From NCBI RefSeq assembly GCF_013280595.1, contig NZ_JAAATY010000053.1:1-41900 (forward strand): a stretch of 41,900 nucleotides of DNA, written 5' to 3'. Below are positions 36,184-41,900 of this stretch, one piece after another (position 1 is the stretch's first letter; every line of letters begins with the position of its first letter). Under the pieces are notes generated by a model. It made no database searches. It was given only the letters and a program-made list of their open reading frames with translations, and was not told the origin of the DNA. Both the position numbers and the translations under genes were made by a program. Origin of the DNA: Kibdelosporangium persicum (GTDB lineage: Bacteria; Actinomycetota; Actinomycetes; Mycobacteriales; Pseudonocardiaceae).

Positions 36184-37131
36184 GTGGAACTGGTGACTAT
36201 CGACGACATCAAGGCGGCGGCCGACCGGGTGCGCGACTCGGTCGTGCGGACCCCGCTGCTGCCCGCGAGCTGGGCGGACCCCGACCGTCCACTATGGATC
36301 AAACCGGAGAACCTGCAGCCGGTCGGCGCGTTCAAGATCCGGGGCGCCTTCAACACCTTGGCCCGCTTGGACGATCCCGTCCGCGCACGCGGTGTCGTTG
36401 CGTACTCGAGCGGCAACCATGCGCAAGCTGTCGCGTACGCCGCGCGGGCGTTCGGCGTGCCCGCGCACATCGTCATGCCGGAGGACACCCCTTCGGTGAA
36501 GGTCGAGAAGACGCGGTCGTACGGCGCCGAGGTCGTGCTGTGCCCGGTCGGCAAGCGCGAGGAGTACGCCGACAACCTGGTCGAGCAGACCGGCGCGGTG
36601 CTGGTCCCGCCGTTCGACCACCCCGACGTGATCGCCGGACAGGGCACGACTGGGCTGGAGATCGCCCATGACCTGCCCGAGGTCGAGGTCGTGCTGCTCC
36701 CGGTCAGCGGTGGCGGACTGGCATCCGGCGTCGGCACGGCGATCCGTGCGATGTGCCCCGGCGCGCGGATCTACGGCGTCGAGCCGGAACTGGCGGCCGA
36801 CACGGCCGAAAGCCTGGCCGCGGGACACCGCGTGAACTGGTCGGTCGAGGACCGCAACCGCACGATCGCGGACGGCCTTCGGTCGCAGCCGTCGGACCTG
36901 ACGTTCGCACACTTGCAGAAGGTCATCGACGGCATGATCACGGTGACCGAGGACGAGATCCGCGAGGCGGTTCGGGTGCTGGCGCACAAGGCGCACCTCG
37001 TCGCCGAGCCCAGTGGTGCCGTGGCCGTGGCCGCTTATCTGAAGGGTGCCGCGACGCCGGGCCGGACTGTGGCGCTTGTGTCCGGCGGGAACGTCAACCC
37101 GCGGATGCTTGCGGAGATCCTGACGGCCTGA
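36184..37131 (+). CDS. Threonine/serine dehydratase
   Basis: The 315-residue PLP enzyme belongs to the fold-type II dehydratases that turn threonine into 2-oxobutanoate (or serine into pyruvate). The PLP lysine is in GAFKIRGAFN, the phosphate loop is VSGGGLASGVG, and SSGNHAQAVAYAAR is the substrate loop. It lacks the C-terminal regulatory ACT domain of biosynthetic IlvA, so it is closer to catabolic TdcB or serine racemase forms. I start at GTG 36184 (ELVTIDDIKAAADRV), 11 bases after AAGG. Its 3' end overlaps the MFS gene by 38 bases tail to tail. Confidence 0.9.
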   Translation: MELVTIDDIKAAADRVRDSVVRTPLLPASWADPDRPLWIKPENLQPVGAFKIRGAFNTLARLDDPVRARGVVAYSSGNHAQAVAYAARAFGVPAHIVMPEDTPSVKVEKTRSYGAEVVLCPVGKREEYADNLVEQTGAVLVPPFDHPDVIAGQGTTGLEIAHDLPEVEVVLLPVSGGGLASGVGTAIRAMCPGARIYGVEPELAADTAESLAAGHRVNWSVEDRNRTIADGLRSQPSDLTFAHLQKVIDGMITVTEDEIREAVRVLAHKAHLVAEPSGAVAVAAYLKGAATPGRTVALVSGGNVNPRMLAEILTA

Positions 37132-38593
37132 CGTGGGTCGGCGGCCCTTCGACGCCGCAGTGCAGGCACTCGCCGGGCGCCGGGGCTTCGTGCTTCGGCT
37201 CCGGCGGGCCGCCGAGGACGTCGTTGCGGACACCCAGCGCCAGCAGACCGCCCACCGCGGCCAGCACGGCACAGATCATCAAGGACGTCTGCCACGCGCT
37301 CGTGAGAGCCGCCGGATCGGTGTACGCCGCTCCGTTCAGCCCCGCCACGGCAGGCAACACCGCGACCGCCAGCAGGCCACCCGTCCGCGCGATCGCGTTG
37401 TTCACGCCCGACGCGACGCCCGCGTGCCGGTCTTCGGCGGCCGCCAGCACAGTCGCCGTGACCGGCGCCACCACGGTCGCCAGCCCGATCCCGAACACGA
37501 TCACCGCAGGCAGGACCTCGGTGACGTAGGACGCGTCCGGCCCGATCCGCATCATCAGCAGCATGCCCGCGGCGATGATGAACGGCCCGGCCACGAGCTG
37601 GAGCCGTGGCCCGATCCGTTGCGCGATCCGCCCGGACAGCGAAGAGGTGAGCAGCATGATGATCGTGATCGGCAGTCCGGCGATGCCCGCGGCCGTCGGC
37701 CCGTACCCGAGCGACACCTGAAGCTGCAGCACCATCAACATCATCACGCCGCCGAGCGCGGTGTAGACCACGAACGTCAAAGCGTTCGAGAGCGTGAACG
37801 TGCTGTCGCGGAACATCTCCGGCGGCACGAGCGGGTCGCGCATCCTCTTCTGGAGCACGACGAAGGACACGACCCCGACGAAGCCCAGAATTCCGGCGAT
37901 CAGGACAAGCGGGTCAGGTCCGCGCACCGGCGCCTCGACCAGAGCCGTGGTGACGCCCGCGAGCCCGACCGCCCCCAGCGCCGAACTCACGATGTCCGGA
38001 TGCCCCCGCATCTGCTCGTCCCGCGACTCGGGAACGTACTTGCGCGCCATCCACACGCAGACCACGGCGATCGGCAGGTTGACCAGGAACGCCAACCGCC
38101 ACGACCAAGCCTGCACGAGCACGCCGCCGACAAGCGGACCGACCGCGGCGGCGATGCCGCCCAGCCCTGACCAGGCCCCGATCGCCCGCGCCCGGTCCGC
38201 ACGGTCGAAAGAGGACTGCAGAATGGCGAGCGAACCCGGCGTGAGCAGCGCGCCACCGATCCCTTGCAGAATCCGCGCGACGACGAGCAGCTCGGTGTTC
38301 GGCGCGATCCCGCACAGCAGCGAGGCAAGCCCGAACCAGACGATGCCGATGACAAAGACCTTGCGGCGGCCGTAGCGATCCCCCAGCGACCCCGCGATCA
38401 GGATGAGCGACGCCAGGGACAGCAGGTACCCGTCAAGGATCCACTGCAGACCCGCGACGGACGCGTCGAGCTCGGTGCCGATCCTCGGCAGCGCGACGTT
38501 GACGATGGTGCCGTCGAGCATCGCCATGCCGGACGCCATGATCGTGGTGGCCAGGACGCCACGGGCGACCGGCGTGCCCCAGCGAATGGTCAC
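37094..38593 (-). CDS. MFS drug exporter, DHA2 (EmrB/QacA) type
   Basis: The 499-residue transporter has the 14-helix pattern of the DHA2 family. Motifs are LDGTIVNVALPRIGTEL in helix 1, the loop GSLGDRYGRRKVF, RILQGIGGALLTPGSLAIL, and GVASGVNNAIARTGGLLAVAVLPAVAG. Such proteins export drugs or dyes in exchange for protons. The cytoplasmic C-terminus is about 45 residues and contains CLHCG. GTG 38593 overlaps the stop of the DUF397 gene by 4 bases, so the exporter is coupled to a DUF397/XRE pair. Its end overlaps the threonine dehydratase antisense. Confidence 0.93.
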   Translation of the reverse strand: MTIRWGTPVARGVLATTIMASGMAMLDGTIVNVALPRIGTELDASVAGLQWILDGYLLSLASLILIAGSLGDRYGRRKVFVIGIVWFGLASLLCGIAPNTELLVVARILQGIGGALLTPGSLAILQSSFDRADRARAIGAWSGLGGIAAAVGPLVGGVLVQAWSWRLAFLVNLPIAVVCVWMARKYVPESRDEQMRGHPDIVSSALGAVGLAGVTTALVEAPVRGPDPLVLIAGILGFVGVVSFVVLQKRMRDPLVPPEMFRDSTFTLSNALTFVVYTALGGVMMLMVLQLQVSLGYGPTAAGIAGLPITIIMLLTSSLSGRIAQRIGPRLQLVAGPFIIAAGMLLMMRIGPDASYVTEVLPAVIVFGIGLATVVAPVTATVLAAAEDRHAGVASGVNNAIARTGGLLAVAVLPAVAGLNGAAYTDPAALTSAWQTSLMICAVLAAVGGLLALGVRNDVLGGPPEPKHEAPAPGECLHCGVEGPPTHVRPSGSPQASAG

Positions 38594-38751
38594 AGTGAGC
38601 TCAGGAAGGTCGTCCAGGCCTCAGCGGGCACGGTCACGCACGGGCCGTCGGCGTTCTTGGAGTCGCGAATACCGACAAGGTCAGGCGCGACAGCCACCTC
38701 GACGCAGTTCGAGTTGGTACCGCTAAAGCTGCTTTTGCGCCAGCTGGCCAC
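38590..38751 (-). CDS. DUF397 protein
   Basis: The 53-residue protein reads WRKSSFSGTNSNCVEVAVAP...GIRDSKNADGPCVTVPAEAW, the standard DUF397 pattern. These small actinobacterial proteins are almost always encoded next to an XRE regulator with a DUF5753 domain and are thought to work with it in developmental or antibiotic control (BldB/WhiJ-like systems). The GTG at 38751 lies within the end of that regulator gene (overlap 29 bases), and its stop overlaps the MFS start by 4, so three genes are read as one unit. Confidence 0.92.
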   Translation of the reverse strand: MASWRKSSFSGTNSNCVEVAVAPDLVGIRDSKNADGPCVTVPAEAWTTFLSSL

Positions 38752-39604
38752 TGCCGTGTCCCTTCTCAGCCGTGTGCAGCGTCCGGGCCACCTCCCTGAT
38801 CAACGCCGATGACTTGTCCGGCGTGTGAGCAAGGCCCCAGATGTCCTGCCAGTACAGCCTATATGCGGCGATGTCGGCCTTCTCCTCCAAATAGAGATCG
38901 GCGACCTTGTTCTCCAGCAGCACCAAGCTGGGTAGCCCGCGATAGTCCATGATCACGAACGGGCTGGTCAGGCCCGCGTGCGCGCCTCGCCCGAACGGCA
39001 GTACCCGCAGATCCACGCCGGGCAGGCACGCCGCCTCCAGGAGATGCACAAGCTGGCCGTGCATGACCTCTGGACCGCCGACCGTTTCGCGCAACGCGGC
39101 CTCATGCAGGACCACCCTGAAGTCCAGCGGCGTCCGGCGGCGAAGCAGGGACTGGCGTGCGATGCGGGCGTTGGTCCGGCCGGTCCTCTCCTGCTCCGAG
39201 AGCCGCGATTCGCCACCGTCGAAGAGCGCTTTGGCGTAGGGGAAGGTCTGGAGCAGTCCTGGGATCAACAGGCTCTCGTAGTTGCAGATCCGGGCGGCGT
39301 CCTGCTCCAACCCGATCCAGTTCGCCGTGTCCTCGTTGGTCCGCAGGTCGCCTCGGTCGAGCAGGCCTGGCTCGTTCAGCTGTTCCATCAGGCGGAGCAG
39401 CCCTTGCCGCTTCGCCCTCGGCACCTTGTACAGCGTGAGCAACTCGACCAGCGCGTCGCGGCTGAGCCCTTGGCCGGTGTTCTCGATCCGCGAGACCGTG
39501 CTGACCGAGATCCCCACCTGCTTGGCGACTTCCCGGCTGGTCAGGTTCAGACCTTCGCGCAGCCGGCGCAGCTCCGCCGTCAGCCGTCTCATCCGGATGT
39601 TCAT
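38723..39604 (-). CDS. XRE regulator with DUF5753 domain
   Basis: The 293-residue protein has an N-terminal Cro/XRE helix-turn-helix (LRRLREGLNLTSREVAKQVGISVSTVSRIENTGQGLSRDALVELLTLYKV) and a C-terminal DUF5753 domain (ICNYESLLIPGLLQTFPYAKAL, RTNARIARQSLLRRRTPLDFRVVLHEAALRETVGG, LRVLPFGRGAHAGLTSPFVIMDY). DUF5753 is thought to sense a ligand or bind the DUF397 partner. I prefer the ATG at 39604 (NIRMRRLTAELRRL), but GTG codons upstream are possible. It is followed by its DUF397 partner and then the MFS exporter. Confidence 0.93.
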   Translation of the reverse strand: MNIRMRRLTAELRRLREGLNLTSREVAKQVGISVSTVSRIENTGQGLSRDALVELLTLYKVPRAKRQGLLRLMEQLNEPGLLDRGDLRTNEDTANWIGLEQDAARICNYESLLIPGLLQTFPYAKALFDGGESRLSEQERTGRTNARIARQSLLRRRTPLDFRVVLHEAALRETVGGPEVMHGQLVHLLEAACLPGVDLRVLPFGRGAHAGLTSPFVIMDYRGLPSLVLLENKVADLYLEEKADIAAYRLYWQDIWGLAHTPDKSSALIREVARTLHTAEKGHGSGQLAQKQL

Positions 39605-39746
39605 CCTGGGCACAACCACACCTTGCGCCCAGGTGATCACCGGCCGCCACTACCCGATCGTGGCCTTGTTCTCATACCCCGCAACCCGAATCCACGCCCG
39701 GCGTCGCATGTGGATCACCGACGCCGGGTGTGCCCGGAACGGCGAG

Positions 39747-40511
39747 TCACCCGTTTGGACGGTTCAGGGTCGCGACGAACTTGTACCGGTCGCCGCGGTA
39801 GACCGAACGCACCCACTCCACCGGACGACCGTCGGTGCCGAAGGAGTGCCGTGACAGCAACAACATCGGCATGCCGACGTCCGCCCCCAGCAGTTCGGCC
39901 TCCTGCGGACCGGCCAGCCCGGTCTCGATGGTCTCCTCCGCGTGCCCCAGTTCCACTCCGAAGCGCTCCCGCAACACCTGGTACAGGGAGCCGCCACTGG
40001 TGATGTAACGGCGCAGGCCGCGGAACCGCCCGAGCGGCAGGTGTGTCGTCTCCAGCGCCATCGGCTCGCCGTCGGCGAACCGCAGCCGGTGCAGTCGCAG
40101 GATCTTCGCGCCCGCCCGGATTCCCAGCAGCCGGGCCAGTTCCGCTTCCACCGGAAGCTCGGACACCTCAAGCAGACGTGAAGATGGTTCACGTCCTTGC
40201 GCGCGCATGTCCTCCGTGTAGGACGAAAGGTGCAGTCGCTGCGCCACTTTGGGCTCCGCGGCGAAAGTTCCCTTGCCCTGCACGCGGAGCAGCCGGCCCT
40301 CCACGGTCAGCTCGGCCAACGCCTGGCGCACCGTGGTACGCGAGACGTCGAACTCCGCCGCCAACGAGCGCTCGGTCGGGATCGGCGAGCCGGGGGGCAA
40401 CGCGCTCAGCAGATCCAGCAGGTGCCGCTTCAAACCCCAGTACTTCGGCTCGCGCTGCAGGCGTGCTGCGGCGGCGGTGTCCGGCGTAGCGGCGGACGAT
40501 GTCTCCAGCAT
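39747..40511 (-). CDS. GntR/UTRA regulator (DasR/NagR-like)
   Basis: The 254-residue regulator has a GntR winged helix ([60 protein letters not shown]) and a UTRA ligand domain ([70 protein letters not shown]). The HutC/DasR subfamily senses phosphorylated amino sugars. GGAGGAGG precedes the ATG. A dre-like palindrome lies between it and the divergent SIS gene, and a probable nagA follows, so control of GlcNAc use is likely. It could also be a paralogue of the global DasR. Confidence 0.9.
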   Translation of the reverse strand: MLETSSAATPDTAAAARLQREPKYWGLKRHLLDLLSALPPGSPIPTERSLAAEFDVSRTTVRQALAELTVEGRLLRVQGKGTFAAEPKVAQRLHLSSYTEDMRAQGREPSSRLLEVSELPVEAELARLLGIRAGAKILRLHRLRFADGEPMALETTHLPLGRFRGLRRYITSGGSLYQVLRERFGVELGHAEETIETGLAGPQEAELLGADVGMPMLLLSRHSFGTDGRPVEWVRSVYRGDRYKFVATLNRPNG

Positions 40512-40654
40512 GGCCTCCTCCTCAAGGCGTACCCCCACAGCATGCCCTGCCACCGGCTCAGATGCGATCAAACCCCGCCGAGTTGCCCGTTGGAGTGACA
40601 AACTGGCATCACATCGTCTCACGTGGCGGACAGGGCTGTCCGGCCACTACGATT

Positions 40655-40664
40655 GGTCTAGACC
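40655..40664. promoter_or_regulatory. dre-like site (DasR/NagR operator)
   Basis: The core GGTCTAGACC is a perfect palindrome, seen in context as ATTGGTCTAGACCTAC. It matches the centre of the known dre consensus, in which TGGTCTAGACCA is the core. It lies 16 bases before the SIS gene start, where it should block that promoter or leader. Confidence 0.8.
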
Positions 40665-40680
40665 TACTACGGGAGGGACG

Positions 40681-41724
40681 ATGACCGACGAAACGCCCGG
40701 CAGGCACATGAGTGCCGAGATCGCCGAGCAGCCGGAGGTGTTCGCAGCGGTCACCGGGAGCCGGCCGTTGATCGCCTCCGTGGGTGGCGTGATCGCCGAA
40801 CGCAGGCCGCGCTTCGCGCTGCTCGCGGCCCGTGGTTCGAGCGACCACGCCGCGTTGTATGCGAAGTACCTAACAGAAGTCCTGCTCGAACTGCCCGCGG
40901 GCCTGGTCTCCGCGTCGACGACGACGTTGTACAACGCCAAGCCCGACCTGCACGACGTCCTGTACATAACGGTGAGCCAGAGCGGCGGCTCGCCCGACCT
41001 GATCGAGGCGACCGCCGCCGCCCGTGACCGTGGCGCACTGACCGTTGCCGTCACCAACAACCCGGAGTCCGAGCTCGCCGCGGCCGCCGAGCTGTCCGTG
41101 GACGTCAACGCCGGCGTAGAAAAGGCGGTCGCGGCCACCAAGACGTACACCGCGACGCTGCTGGCGCTGTACCTCTTGATCGACTCTGTCCAGGGTGGAC
41201 AGGGCGAGAAAGCCGCCGCACTGCCCGAACTGGCAGCCCAGGCGCTGTCCACGATCGACTCTTCGGTCGAGGAGGCGGTCGCCCGGTACCGGTTCGTCGA
41301 ACGCATGGTGACGACCGGGCGCGGTTACTCCTCGGCCACCGCGGCCGAGGGCGCGTTGAAACTGGCGGAAACCAGCTATCTCGCGGCGCGTGCGTACAGC
41401 GGCGCGGACCTCCTGCATGGCCCAGTCGCCGCGATCGACTCCGACACCGGCGTCGTCGCGGTCACCAGTGCGGGCAAGGGCGGCGAAGCGATGCGTGACG
41501 TCGTCGACACGGTGCGCCAGCGCGGTGCCGACGTCCTCGCCGTCGGTTCCGCCGCCGCGGACGTCCCGGCCAGTTCCCGGATCGTCCTGCCGGAGACGGC
41601 CGAGGAAGTCGCACCGGTCCTGGAAGTCCTGCCGCTGCAACGACTCGCGCTCGGCCTGGCGCTGGCGCGAGGCGGCGACCCGGACAACCCCCGCGGCCTC
41701 TCCAAAGTAACCAGAACCCGCTGA
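40681..41724 (+). CDS. SIS-domain amino-sugar isomerase/deaminase
   Basis: The 347-residue protein has two SIS domains without the N-terminal glutaminase of GlmS. The first reads FALLAARGSSDHAALYAKYLTEVLL with YITVSQSGGSPDLIEA; the second has GRGYSSATAAEGALKLAETSYLAARAYSGADLLHGP. This is the pattern of NagB-II type glucosamine-6-phosphate deaminases and related GlmS-like isomerases, which convert glucosamine 6-phosphate to fructose 6-phosphate and ammonia. Position beside a DasR-like regulator, a dre site and a probable nagA supports this. GGGAGG lies 4 bases before the ATG. Confidence 0.88.
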   Translation: MTDETPGRHMSAEIAEQPEVFAAVTGSRPLIASVGGVIAERRPRFALLAARGSSDHAALYAKYLTEVLLELPAGLVSASTTTLYNAKPDLHDVLYITVSQSGGSPDLIEATAAARDRGALTVAVTNNPESELAAAAELSVDVNAGVEKAVAATKTYTATLLALYLLIDSVQGGQGEKAAALPELAAQALSTIDSSVEEAVARYRFVERMVTTGRGYSSATAAEGALKLAETSYLAARAYSGADLLHGPVAAIDSDTGVVAVTSAGKGGEAMRDVVDTVRQRGADVLAVGSAAADVPASSRIVLPETAEEVAPVLEVLPLQRLALGLALARGGDPDNPRGLSKVTRTR

Positions 41725-41729
41725 CCCCT

Positions 41730-41775
41730 CTCGTGAGTGTTTATCGGGGTTCTAACCCTGATAAACACTCACGAG
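41730..41775. terminator. Bidirectional stem-loop between convergent genes (repeat family copy)
   Basis: Sixteen-base arms (CTCGTGAGTGTTTATC and complement) enclose GGGGTTCTAACCCT, the reverse complement of the centre in the 6730 copy with one change. It lies just after the SIS gene, and its right arm contains the TGA stop of the partial gene on the minus strand. Confidence 0.87.
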
Positions 41776-41900
41776 GGTTGACCTGCGGCTTCCCGGGCGG
41801 GCGGGAGTGGGGTGTCCGGCTCGGTGGTCGCCGCGTCGAAGACCAGCTTTCCCTCGACCCAGACCTTGCTCGGCTTCAACTCGTCGTCCCACAGCACGAG
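41769..41900 (-). CDS. nagA: Partial gene, probable N-acetylglucosamine-6-phosphate deacetylase C-terminus
   Basis: Only the last 43 codons are in the window. They read LVLWDDELKPSKVWVEGKLVFDA, the terminal strand pattern of amidohydrolases such as NagA (a LVLWD-type end of the beta sandwich, then VWVEGK), and then a Pro/Ala-rich tail ending in QPS. The context of the dre site and SIS deaminase makes NagA the best guess, since it provides the glucosamine 6-phosphate the deaminase uses. The stop codon is inside the repeat. Another amidohydrolase is possible. Confidence 0.55.
   Translation of the reverse strand, partial: LVLWDDELKPSKVWVEGKLVFDAATTEPDTPLPPAREAAGQPS

Noticed and set aside
38632..38660. 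Similarity of the DUF397 coding sequence to the 30-bp repeat unit (CACGCACGGGCCG)
   Set aside because: Only about 13 bases match, and they encode conserved residues of DUF397; chance is sufficient.

Overview
The window is chromosomal DNA from a high-GC actinomycete. Codon third positions are overwhelmingly G or C, GTG and TTG starts are common, and several genes look leaderless. DUF397/XRE and DUF3263 genes, a PknB-type kinase and TPP riboswitches of the actinobacterial kind are present. A long stretch follows the gene content of Mycobacterium tuberculosis Rv0414c-Rv0440 (thiE, thiO, thiS, thiG, thiD, thiC, def, a DUF3263 gene, a LytR_C gene, a CDC48-like ATPase, pssA, psd, moeA2, an SDR gene, groEL2). 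The style of the dispersed repeats and the gene set suggest Pseudonocardiales (Amycolatopsis, Kibdelosporangium or Lentzea relatives), but that placement is inference.

Left accessory part (1-9.6 kb). A minus-strand moxR / VWA (coxE-like) / xdhC operon encodes maturation factors for a molybdenum hydroxylase; no structural genes are visible. It is followed by a small PspC protein. Next comes an unusual island: a papain-fold protein with serine in place of the catalytic cysteine (3778-4908), a 110-residue partner that repeats the papain protein's C-terminal domain (4905-5237), an ECF-type sigma factor (5646-6254), and a translationally coupled protein with a beta-rich C-terminus (6251-6727). The papain operon and the sigma operon carry the same 22-23 base upstream motif. 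This suggests a sigma-controlled, self-amplifying unit, which is the best candidate here for an undescribed system. A HelD-type RNA-polymerase helicase and a small membrane protein follow.

Middle part (9.6-25 kb). A TetR repressor and a divergent SDR gene share two operators. A 30-bp tandem repeat and a 114-bp imperfect palindrome come next. Then groEL sits under two CIRCE elements, followed by a Ser/Thr kinase and an AIM24 protein. The moeA, psd, pssA, methyltransferase and ATPase genes run on the plus strand. An HtrA-like protease, a LytR_C protein and a DUF3263 protein lie on the minus strand, and peptide deformylase is on the plus strand.

Thiamine part (25-34 kb). thiC and thiD lie behind a TPP riboswitch on the plus strand. 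thiO, thiS and thiG lie behind a second TPP riboswitch on the minus strand, divergent from thiE. Between the two blocks sit a membrane-anchored PstS-like protein, a voltage-gated cation channel with a TGEGW selectivity filter, and a MarR regulator.

Right part (34-41.9 kb). Here are a secreted streptogrisin-type protease, a membrane protein with a Pro/Thr/Ser-rich tail, a threonine dehydratase, an MFS exporter, a DUF397/XRE pair, and an amino-sugar locus. The amino-sugar locus has a GntR (DasR-like) regulator, a dre-like palindrome, a SIS-domain isomerase/deaminase and the end of a probable nagA.

Several repeat families punctuate the window. Four copies of a stem-loop, three with complete arms, lie at gene 3' ends and in three cases supply a stop codon. 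Two copies of a MITE-like element are bounded by CTAG. An inverted repeat lies between two copies of the ATPase start region.
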